IMG/VR virus record: IMGVR_UViG_3300032307_000723
Span: 1 to 64,000 of that record
DNA length: 64,000 nucleotides
Source: a virus
Reading direction: 5' to 3' (one strand)
Positions within the stretch are counted from its first letter, which is position 1. Each line of letters opens with the position of its first letter. Below, in pieces: positions 53,961 to 60,024 of this stretch. The notes under the pieces were generated by a model. It was not told where the DNA came from. It saw only the letters and a list, made by a program, of their open reading frames with translations, and made no database searches. A program made the position numbers and the translations under genes.

Positions 53961-54795
53961 GATTATTAATGGAGATTGTGTTGAGGTTATGAAGACCTTA
54001 CCTGAAGGTAGTGTTGATTTAATCGTTACATCTCCACCATACAATGCCAACATCAAGTATGATGAATATGACGATGGGTTATCAATGGAGGAGTATTGGG
54101 ATTTCACAATCAATTGGTTGAGTGAAGCTTTCCGTGTGTTAAAAGATGATGGAAGGGTTGCAATAAATGTTCCAATTGAAATGAATGTTCAAGAACGTGG
54201 TGGTAGAATATTATTCAATGCTGAATTTTGGATGAAGATGAAAGAGGTTGGATTTCAATTCTTTGGAATGGTTGACCTTACTGAAGATTCTCCACATAGA
54301 GTTAGACAGACGGCTTGGGGTTCTTGGATGAGTGCTAGTAGTCCTTATATCTATAACCCGAAAGAATGTGTGATACTAGCTTATAAGAAATCAAAAAAGA
54401 AATTGAATAAGGGTGAATCACAATGGGAAGGTAGTCATACTAAAATAACATTGGAAGATGGGACTTTAAAAGATAAAGTTATTTATGATGATGACGATAA
54501 AAAAGAGTTTATGAATTTAGTTTTTGGTAGATGGGAATATTTTGCGGATACTAAATCATTAACTAAAGCAACCTTTTCAATGGACATCCCATCAAAGGCG
54601 ATTAAGATTTTAAGTTATAAAAATGATATTGTTCTTGACCCTTTTATGGGTAGTGGAACTACTGCGGTTAGTGCTGAATTATTAGGTCGTAGATGGTTGG
54701 GAATAGAATATAGTTCAAACTATGTTGAGATAGCAACGAATAGGATTAAACATTTTATTGAGGAGAGGAATCAAACTGAATTAGAATTAGAATAG
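53944..54795 (+). CDS. Beta-class site-specific DNA methyltransferase
   Basis: 283 residues. The catalytic motif VTSPPYNANIKY comes first and the SAM-binding motif DPFMGSGTTAVSAELLGRRW last, the beta-class order. The S-P-P-Y form is commonest in N4-cytosine methylases, but N6-adenine enzymes with it exist. No partner endonuclease is adjacent, so it is likely an orphan that protects phage DNA. A terminator follows directly. Confidence 0.85.
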   Translation: MIETGKIINGDCVEVMKTLPEGSVDLIVTSPPYNANIKYDEYDDGLSMEEYWDFTINWLSEAFRVLKDDGRVAINVPIEMNVQERGGRILFNAEFWMKMKEVGFQFFGMVDLTEDSPHRVRQTAWGSWMSASSPYIYNPKECVILAYKKSKKKLNKGESQWEGSHTKITLEDGTLKDKVIYDDDDKKEFMNLVFGRWEYFADTKSLTKATFSMDIPSKAIKILSYKNDIVLDPFMGSGTTAVSAELLGRRWLGIEYSSNYVEIATNRIKHFIEERNQTELELE

Positions 54796-54822
54796 AAAAG
54801 GGTCTTATGACCCTTTTTTTTG
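54796..54822 (+). terminator. Intrinsic terminator
   Basis: AAAAGGGTC (54796-54804), loop TTAT, GACCCTTTT (54809-54817) and further T. Confidence 0.85.
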
Positions 54823-54832
54823 TTAGTAGTGA

Positions 54833-54840
54833 TATTTATA
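54833..54840 (+). promoter_or_regulatory. TATTTATA late-type promoter motif
   Basis: GATATTTATAAATAAAAC, 14 bases before the ATG at 54855, directly after a terminator. Confidence 0.6.
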
Positions 54841-54854
54841 AATAAAACATTAAA

Positions 54855-55889
54855 ATGTCAGATATTATTATAACAGAATCCCAACTCAAAACCATTCAAG
54901 AATTTTATGATGAAAATGGTCAACTATTAAATGAAGAATGGTGGAATACTATTGGAGACGTTGTTGGTATTTTTGACCCAACAGGATTAGTGGATTTAGT
55001 AAATGGTCTTGATTATATAAGACAAGGGGAATATTTCTTTGGTTTCTTATCTATGATTGCGATAATTCCATATGCAGGAGATGTTATTGCAAAACCTCTT
55101 ATGGGTGTGTCAAAAGGTAGTAAAGCAATGAGAGGTGTAAGTGAAGCCATGGGTATTATAAAAAAAGGTGGTAGTACTGCTGAGGCTAGTAGGTTATTAG
55201 CGAACGCAGGAAAATCATCTCCATTGTTTGCTAAACTATTAAATACTTCAATAAGTTGGGGTGGAAAATTAAAAGAAATAGTTGATAGAATTCCTGGTGG
55301 AAGTTTAACAAGTGGTTTAAGAAAAACTATAATGGATTGGATAGACCTTTTTATAAGTGGCGCTAGACAAAGTAAGAGGACAGGTAAGATTACCGCTAAT
55401 TTTGCTAAAAAAGTTAAGGCAGCTGACCCTGCAACCGCAACCGCTTTAATGAAACAATTACAAAGTCAATTAACAAAAAGTAGTAGAACTTTTAGGGATT
55501 TCAAACTTGCGGACCCTGGTTTTATGAGTAAATATGTTTGGCCAGGTCTTTCATTTAGAAACAGAAATTTAATGGCGTTAATGAGAAGAACTAAGTTTTA
55601 TGCGGGACTATTAGATTATGTTGGTGTTGCAAATTTTGTTGGGCCGGAAGAGTTATCACAACAAATGGGGGAAGAAAATTTACAGAAAAAAATTACTGAA
55701 TATTCTCAAACACCGGAAGGTCAAAAAAATTGGACAGAAGATATGTCTTCAGCAAACATGAGTCAAGAAAATCCAACACCACAAACAAACACAACAACAT
55801 CAAGTGATGGTGATATTAATGACGACCCATTTTCTAAAATGTTTAAAAAGATGTTAATAGGTCAATTAAACCCAATACCGGGAATGTAA
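54855..55889 (+). CDS. Hydrophobic-cored protein with pretoxin-like segment
   Basis: 344 residues. Residues ~30-85 (NTIGDVVGIFDPTGLVDLVN; IRQGEYFFGFLSMIAIIPYA, GDVIAKPLM) have the pattern G-x-F-D-P-T-G-x-x-D-x-x-N-x-x-x-Y-x-x-x-G ... I-P-x-x-G-D, seen in membrane-inserting pre-toxin segments of polymorphic toxins. The rest is basic and helical, with a Thr/Asn linker near the end. An ejected internal virion protein that inserts in the host membrane is one plausible reading. TATTTATA motif upstream suggests late expression. Confidence 0.6.
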   Translation: MSDIIITESQLKTIQEFYDENGQLLNEEWWNTIGDVVGIFDPTGLVDLVNGLDYIRQGEYFFGFLSMIAIIPYAGDVIAKPLMGVSKGSKAMRGVSEAMGIIKKGGSTAEASRLLANAGKSSPLFAKLLNTSISWGGKLKEIVDRIPGGSLTSGLRKTIMDWIDLFISGARQSKRTGKITANFAKKVKAADPATATALMKQLQSQLTKSSRTFRDFKLADPGFMSKYVWPGLSFRNRNLMALMRRTKFYAGLLDYVGVANFVGPEELSQQMGEENLQKKITEYSQTPEGQKNWTEDMSSANMSQENPTPQTNTTTSSDGDINDDPFSKMFKKMLIGQLNPIPGM

Positions 55890-55902
55890 TAAATAAAAAA
55901 TT

Positions 55903-56274
55903 ATGAAAGAAGAAATAATATTAAAACTAGTACAAGTACAAGTCCAATTTAAATTTATGCATTGGCAAACAACTGGTGATGCCAAACACAGAGCGTATGG
56001 TGACATTTATGATACATTAGGGGATTTAATTGATAATTTTACAGAATCTATGATGGGAAAATATGGTAGACCTGAATTTGAATCAGAGTTCTCACTTATG
56101 TTCCAAGATTTAAAATCATTAAGTTTACAAAATTTTATGGATGGGATTACTGATTTTTTAGTTTCAATTACTGAAATGTTAGACCCAAAATACGACACCG
56201 ACCTTTTAAATTTAAGAGATGAGATGTTGGCGGCAATTAATAAACTAAAATACTTACTTACATTAAAATCATAA
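55903..56274 (+). CDS. DUF5856-like, ferritin-like phage protein
   Basis: 123 residues. VQVQFKFMHWQTTGDAKHRA with YGDIYDTLGDLIDNFTESMM and GKYGRPEF follows the DUF5856 pattern (His-Trp-Gln-Thr, Glu/His spacing), a four-helix bundle distantly similar to Dps. Whether it binds metal is uncertain. It is a frequent small protein in T4-like and jumbo phages, here just before the LysM gene. Confidence 0.68.
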   Translation: MKEEIILKLVQVQVQFKFMHWQTTGDAKHRAYGDIYDTLGDLIDNFTESMMGKYGRPEFESEFSLMFQDLKSLSLQNFMDGITDFLVSITEMLDPKYDTDLLNLRDEMLAAINKLKYLLTLKS

Positions 56275-56275
56275 T

Positions 56276-56623
56276 ATGGCAAAGATTATAAGATTAACAG
56301 AATCTGATTTAAATAGAATTGTTAAAAGAGTTATCGAAGAACAAATGAATCAACAAAAAGCGGTTGATGTTCAAATGGAAAAAATTAAACCTGAAATGGG
56401 TGGTAAATATTGTTTTGGTGACCCAAAACGACTTCAGTCAGCTTATGGTTACAATGTTAAATTACTTAAGGTTAAATCGGGTGATACATTAAGTGGTATT
56501 GCTTCAAAACACCCTGGAGTAACAAGTGTTGACGACCTTATTAGAATTAATAAGGGTTGTGCATTAACTAAAGGTTTGAAGAGTGGTGATGTACTTGCCA
56601 TTGTGATTATGCCTGAAATGTAA
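56276..56623 (+). CDS. LysM-domain protein
   Basis: 115 residues. N-terminal motif RLTESDLNRIVKRVIEEQMN, then a LysM domain at about residues 58-113 (LLKVKSGDTLSGIASKHPGV, DDLIRINKG, LKSGDVLAIVI). LysM binds peptidoglycan glycans. No signal peptide, so it is probably a virion tail component (as T4 gp53 or baseplate hub LysM proteins) rather than a secreted enzyme. Confidence 0.8.
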   Translation: MAKIIRLTESDLNRIVKRVIEEQMNQQKAVDVQMEKIKPEMGGKYCFGDPKRLQSAYGYNVKLLKVKSGDTLSGIASKHPGVTSVDDLIRINKGCALTKGLKSGDVLAIVIMPEM

Positions 56624-56624
56624 T

Positions 56625-58028
56625 ATGAAAAAACTAATAAAAGAAAGTGGTATCAGGGACATAAAAAAATTGTCCCAACGATACCCTAAAGCCGAAATAT
56701 ATTTTCACCAAGATTTAGATGGGGTTACCACGGCAATTGCAATGAAGAAATACCTTGAAGATAATGGTATTAATGTTGTGGATGCTCACGTTATTCAATA
56801 TGGGGATAAAGAGTTCTCTGTAAAGAAGAATGATGCTCAAGGTGACACTATGCCGGTCTTAGTTGATTTTGCTCACGGAAAACCAATGTTTGTTATCCAT
56901 ACAGACCATCACGATAGACAAGCAGGTGCTGAAGATACTAAATCAACTTCTTTTAGACAATCTCGTTCAAATGTTGAAACAATTTCTCAAATAGTTTCAC
57001 CGAAAGAATTGTTTCCTTCTTCTGATATCTTACTAATATCAACCGTGGACTCAGCGGACTTTGCGAAACATGACATCTCACCTGATGAGGTTGTGAATTA
57101 TTTGTTTAGATTTGATAAAGAGAAACCATTACAGAGAAACAAAATGTTATTGGGGTTTGTTGTTAACAAACTCATATTGGCGTTCAAAAACAAACCGGGA
57201 TTTTTAGAAGGTTTAGTTATGAATTCGGAGCCATCATTAATGTCTATCCTTACAAATATTAAGGAATGGATGACAAAAACAAATGCCGTTAAACCGGAAC
57301 TATTACAAAAAAATGCAGAAGACTATAAAACATCGATGCAAGGATATCCAAATGTCAGCGACAACATTATCTTCCAATATGGTGGGGGTAGCATGTTCAA
57401 GCCTGGGTCTTATGATAGATACACCCCATTTAGAAATAATCCTGAAGCAGACTTTCTTATTATGGCGTGGCCATTGGGTCTTGTTCAAGCATCTTGTAAC
57501 CCATTCAAGAAAGAACGAGAACTTAAAGGGGTTAACTTGGGTGAAATTGCCCAAGAAGTTTTATCGAAATGGGAGGACCAATTAAAAACTAGGGATATAC
57601 CTTTATCAACTATCAAATGGGTAAGTGAGACAGGGGTAGGTCCTGAGAGCGTTGGGTTCACATTTAAAGATTTCAAAGCATTATATGGGGATAAGTTTAA
57701 ATCGATTGATAATGGAGAAAAAGCGTTGAAACACATTCAACAAATGATGGAAGTTCCATTTTCAGAATTGAGTGAAGAACATCGAGCAATGTTGGATAAG
57801 ATTACCATCAATGCTTGGGAATTGATTCAGGCTAATTCAGGAGGTCACAAATGTATTACGAATATTTCAGGGTTGAATTATCTTGGAAGAAGTACTCGAC
57901 CACCAAAAGGAAGTCATCGATATAATGAATCAGATGATTCACCGACAGTGAAGTTCACAAAAATGATTGCAGGTCAATTACAAAAAGTATTAAAAGAGAA
58001 AATACAACAATCGAAGGGTGATAATTAG
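56625..58028 (+). CDS. DHH/DHHA1-type phosphoesterase
   Basis: 467 residues. The N-terminal DHH-like domain has IYFHQDLDGVTTAI (D-x-D), VDFAHGKPMFVIHTDHHDRQ (the D-H-H motif) and STVDSADF; near the C-terminus NSGGHKCITNISG fits the GGH of DHHA1. RecJ/NrnA-type enzymes hydrolyse single-stranded DNA or short oligonucleotides; a phage version could recycle nucleotides or degrade host DNA. It is longer than NrnA (about 320) due to a middle insertion. Its stop overlaps a minus-strand gene by four bases. Confidence 0.75.
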   Translation: MKKLIKESGIRDIKKLSQRYPKAEIYFHQDLDGVTTAIAMKKYLEDNGINVVDAHVIQYGDKEFSVKKNDAQGDTMPVLVDFAHGKPMFVIHTDHHDRQAGAEDTKSTSFRQSRSNVETISQIVSPKELFPSSDILLISTVDSADFAKHDISPDEVVNYLFRFDKEKPLQRNKMLLGFVVNKLILAFKNKPGFLEGLVMNSEPSLMSILTNIKEWMTKTNAVKPELLQKNAEDYKTSMQGYPNVSDNIIFQYGGGSMFKPGSYDRYTPFRNNPEADFLIMAWPLGLVQASCNPFKKERELKGVNLGEIAQEVLSKWEDQLKTRDIPLSTIKWVSETGVGPESVGFTFKDFKALYGDKFKSIDNGEKALKHIQQMMEVPFSELSEEHRAMLDKITINAWELIQANSGGHKCITNISGLNYLGRSTRPPKGSHRYNESDDSPTVKFTKMIAGQLQKVLKEKIQQSKGDN

Positions 58029-58372
58029 AATAAGTATTCTATAACATCACCCGCTTCGATGTTTAAAAATTCACAAGTACCACCTTCAAGTTCGAGTACG
58101 ATATTACCGTTACCACAATAACTTGGACATTCTTCACTTTCACATGGTGGACAATTATGGTGGATATTTACGATAACATTATTACGGATAATAATAATAT
58201 CCAAAGGGATGATACAATTCTTCATCCAAAAACATTGTTTGTTACCTCCCATTAGGAATAACAAACCTTCGAAAGATTTGTCAAACGTTTTTCCCATCAT
58301 GCCAATGGCTTGGGAGCTCTTATCAGTAAGAGTTTTGACTTTGAAAATATTTTGATTAATTTTAACATTCAT
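58025..58372 (-). CDS. DUF192 family protein
   Basis: 115 residues. SSQAIGMMGKTFDKSFEGLL, then CFWMKNCIIPLDIIII and GNIVLELEGGTCEFLNIEAG match DUF192 (Q-x-x-G-M-M, F-W-M-K-N-T, L-D-I, L-E-L-x-G-G). DUF192 proteins are small beta-barrels of unknown function found in bacteria and phages. Four Cys residues in PPCESEECPSYCG are added to the usual form. It is divergent from the Nudix gene with twelve bases between starts. Confidence 0.8.
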   Translation of the reverse strand: MNVKINQNIFKVKTLTDKSSQAIGMMGKTFDKSFEGLLFLMGGNKQCFWMKNCIIPLDIIIIRNNVIVNIHHNCPPCESEECPSYCGNGNIVLELEGGTCEFLNIEAGDVIEYLF

Positions 58373-58384
58373 AACAATAAATAT

Positions 58385-58807
58385 ATGGGAATTAAAAGGT
58401 ATGTCGGAGTTTTAGTAAAATGTGGTAATAAAGTTTTACTATGTAAGAGAAACGCTAAGGGTCCATATCCAGGTATGTGGTCATTACCCGGTGGTCATCT
58501 TGAAAAAAATGAGACCACCTTGGATTGTGCAAAGAGAGAATTCTTTGAGGAAACTGATATAGATATTGATGATATGGATTTAACTTTCGTTGGTGTTGTC
58601 CCAAGAACAAGTCGTGATGGAAGAGAAATTAGAGGGATTATGTATGTTTATCAATTGGATGTGGATAAAGAATTGGAGCCTGACTTAGATAACGCTATGG
58701 ATGGTGAAGAACATACTGATTGGGAATACTTTACCAGTAATCAGGTGAAACCGGAGAAGACCGGAGTGAAACTACACAAACTCATTACACACGTAATGGA
58801 AAAATAA
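58385..58807 (+). CDS. Nudix hydrolase
   Basis: 140 residues from the ATG at 58385 (MGIKRYVGVLVKCGNKVLLC); a longer frame from 58310 is rejected because it overlaps the divergent gene. The Nudix box G-x5-E-x7-R-E-U-x-E-E is intact as GGHLEKNETTLDCAKREFFE with ETD following. It hydrolyses a nucleoside diphosphate linked to some group X: damaged nucleotides, ADP-ribose or NADH-type substrates are candidates. Confidence 0.88.
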   Translation: MGIKRYVGVLVKCGNKVLLCKRNAKGPYPGMWSLPGGHLEKNETTLDCAKREFFEETDIDIDDMDLTFVGVVPRTSRDGREIRGIMYVYQLDVDKELEPDLDNAMDGEEHTDWEYFTSNQVKPEKTGVKLHKLITHVMEK

Positions 58808-58817
58808 TTTAATTTTT

Positions 58818-58849
58818 ATTTGGCAATACCAAAATTAGTTGTATCTTTG
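58818..58849 (+). promoter_or_regulatory. Bacteroidota-type sigma-A promoter
   Basis: TTTG near 58818-58822 and TATCTTTG at 58842-58849, before the ATG at 58871. Confidence 0.6.
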
Positions 58850-58870
58850 TACTCACAAAACGGTAGAGAT

Positions 58871-59125
58871 ATGGCTAAAGAGAAATTATACAGAAGTGTT
58901 TACGGAGAATACCTTTATCTATTTAATTGGATTGGTGGGGGATTTAATGATGTTTGGGCTCCGAGTAAGAGAGAGGCATATGCCAAGGTCATGAGAGAAC
59001 AAAAAGTTCACGAAAAGAAATATCCAACACACGTTAAGTTGAGACCTGATTATAAGTCAATGAGAAAATGTACTTATTCTCAGTATCAAGCACAAAACCG
59101 AATGGGTTGGATGATGAGTATGTAA
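58871..59125 (+). CDS. Small basic protein before the RNA cluster
   Basis: 84 residues from the ATG at 58871 (MAKEKLYRSVYGEYLYLFNW); a start at 58820 lies in the promoter and is rejected. Very basic and aromatic with KREAYAKVMREQKVHEKKYP and a Met-rich end. It could bind RNA, given that the non-coding RNA region begins at its stop codon, but no family is recognised. Confidence 0.6.
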   Translation: MAKEKLYRSVYGEYLYLFNWIGGGFNDVWAPSKREAYAKVMREQKVHEKKYPTHVKLRPDYKSMRKCTYSQYQAQNRMGWMMSM

Positions 59126-59277
59126 AAACTACTTGAGTAAGCGGGAGTGGTCAATCAACAACCCGAAGAAGGTTCAGGTAAAACTATATTTAAAAGAGGA
59201 CGGCCGAGCCTATAATAGAGTAAGTAGGAAGTTAATGTTTTTTAGGAAGATTGAGTCAGTTTTTAACATTAACGAAA
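59126..59277 (+). other. Non-coding stretch with long stem, upstream of tRNA-like element
   Basis: No ORF. GTTAATGTT (59231-59239) pairs with AACATTAAC (59265-59273) around a 25-base loop. AGGACGGCCGAGCCT could form a short hairpin near 59196-59212. This is probably a structured leader of the tRNA-like RNA that follows, or an independent RNA; no promoter of its own was seen. Confidence 0.4.
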
Positions 59278-59280
59278 CAT

Positions 59281-59382
59281 AGTCAGGAGACCATTGGTTG
59301 GTATCACCTCCCCAAGGTTGAGTAACGGTAAGGCCGACTCTTTATGGCAAAGACGGAACAGGTTCGAATCCTGTCCTGACTA
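59281..59382 (+). tRNA. tRNA-like element with canonical acceptor and T-arm, long central part
   Basis: AGTCAGG (59281-59287) pairs with CCTGACT (59375-59381); ACAGG TTCGAAT CCTGT (59358-59374) is a perfect T-arm; A59382 is a discriminator; CCA is not encoded. The central ~70 bases are longer than normal and do not give a clean D- and anticodon-arm: a GGTT/GGCC stem with a loop containing AACGGTAA may be the D-arm, and TCTTT/AAAGA encloses a 5-base loop instead of 7. A 28-base insert lies between acceptor and that D-arm. Could be an altered tRNA or a mimic. Confidence 0.4.
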
Positions 59383-59448
59383 CAAATTAAAAAAAAAATA
59401 ACAAAGGTATTGACTTTTGGTGATGTTAGGAGATATTTATATTCTCAC

Positions 59449-59462
59449 GGTTCGAGAGAACC
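59449..59462 (+). ncRNA. GNRA-capped hairpin
   Basis: GGTTC GAGA GAACC, five perfect pairs with a GAGA tetraloop. The core TTCGAGAGAA recurs at 59551-59560 within the small RNA downstream. No promoter identified for it. Confidence 0.45.
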
Positions 59463-59492
59463 AAAACACCCCAACAAAAGTTTCATAAAAAA

Positions 59493-59524
59493 TTTGGTAG
59501 TATCAAAACTATTACTTACCTTTG
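59493..59524 (+). promoter_or_regulatory. Bacteroidota-type sigma-A promoter of a small RNA
   Basis: TTTG (59493-59496), 20-base spacer, TACCTTTG (59517-59524); no ORF with support follows, only a hairpin with a U-tract. Confidence 0.65.
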
Positions 59525-59527
59525 TGA

Positions 59528-59584
59528 AACATATATCCCACAGATGTATGTTCGAGAGAATTTATGTGTGTGGGTTTTTTTTTT
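59528..59584 (+). ncRNA. Small RNA with terminator hairpin
   Basis: Transcript predicted from about 59531. CCCACA (59537-59542) pairs with TGTGGG (59569-59574), followed by ten T; the apical part contains TTC GAGA GAA. A short ORF through this region (59410-59601) runs across the promoter and terminator and is not believable. Function unknown. Confidence 0.55.
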
Positions 59585-59606
59585 CAAAAAAAAAGTGTTA
59601 AAGTTT

Positions 59607-59637
59607 TTGACAAATCAAAATAAATGTTTTACCTTTG
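59607..59637 (+). promoter_or_regulatory. Bacteroidota-type promoter of the permuted tRNA-like RNA
   Basis: TTGACA (59607-59612) or TTTTG, and TACCTTTG (59630-59637), 17-20 bases apart; start predicted near 59643. Confidence 0.65.
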
Positions 59638-59675
59638 TCGAAGAAATAAAGTTCATAAAAATATTGAAAGATTGG

Positions 59676-59755
59676 TGTGGGTGTCGTGTCGAGGTTTCAA
59701 ATCCCTCCGGATTTATCCGTAGCTCAGGTGGTAGAGCATACACCCACATTTTTTT
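59676..59755 (+). ncRNA. Circularly permuted tRNA-like RNA with intrinsic terminator
   Basis: TGTGGGTGT (59676-59684) pairs in nine perfect bp with ACACCCACA (59740-59748), followed by seven T. Inside, in order: GTGTC like a variable loop; GAGG TTTCAAATC CCTC, a T-arm-like hairpin; CGGA TTTA TCCG, equivalent to an acceptor stem closed by a loop; TA; and GCTC AGGTGGTA GAGC, a consensus D-arm. The order T-arm, acceptor, D-arm with the outer stem in the anticodon position is a tRNA cut in the anticodon loop and joined at the acceptor. Not a normal tRNA; no amino-acid end is free. Confidence 0.6.
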
Positions 59756-59759
59756 ATAT

Positions 59760-59834
59760 GACTACGATAGCTCAGCGGGTAGAGCAATCATTGGGAACAA
59801 TGGTGTGCCGGTGGTTCGATTCCATCTCTAGTCA
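59760..59834 (+). tRNA. tRNA-like element with atypical anticodon arm
   Basis: 75 bases: acceptor GACTACG/TCTAGTC (one mismatch, one G-U), D-arm GCTC AGCGGGTA GAGC, T-arm GGTGG TTCGATT CCATC, discriminator A, no encoded CCA. In the anticodon position ATCATTG and CAATGGT form seven pairs capped by GGAA, a GNRA loop; read as a 5-bp stem it leaves an 8-base loop TGGGAACA. There is also one extra base between acceptor and D-stem. The anticodon therefore cannot be assigned; it may be a mimic or an eroded tRNA. Confidence 0.5.
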
Positions 59835-59846
59835 CAAATAGATTAC

Positions 59847-59964
59847 TCTGTGATAAGATAGCAGATAGACCTATTACAGCAGACTATCCCGACGGGAGTG
59901 CGAGTTTTAGGTAGTAAAGAATGGGTGACCTACGAATTTGTAAATCTTAAGGTCTTATCACAGA
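59847..59964 (+). ncRNA. Structured RNA closed by a 12-bp stem
   Basis: TCTGTGATAAGA (59847-59858) pairs perfectly with TCTTATCACAGA (59953-59964). Inside are CCCGACGGG (hairpin) and TAGGT/ACCTA. It starts 13 bases after the tRNA-like element at 59760, so they may be one transcript. No similarity to a known RNA family that I can name. Confidence 0.5.
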
Positions 59965-59990
59965 TTAAAAAAAAAAGTTTTATAGAGTTC

Positions 59991-60018
59991 TTGACAAATA
60001 GAAATTATGTGTTATACT
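59991..60018 (+). promoter_or_regulatory. Consensus -35/-10 promoter of the giant RNA
   Basis: TTGACA (59991-59996), 16 bases, TATACT (60013-60018). This is the classical sigma-70 form rather than TAnnTTTG, unlike the other promoters in the window; initiation near 60025. Confidence 0.6.
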
Positions 60019-60024
60019 TATAAA

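Noticed and set aside
59410-59831. Short ORFs at 59410-59601 and 59544-59831
   Set aside because: They run through promoters, terminators and tRNA-like folds, and their residues look like translated structured RNA.
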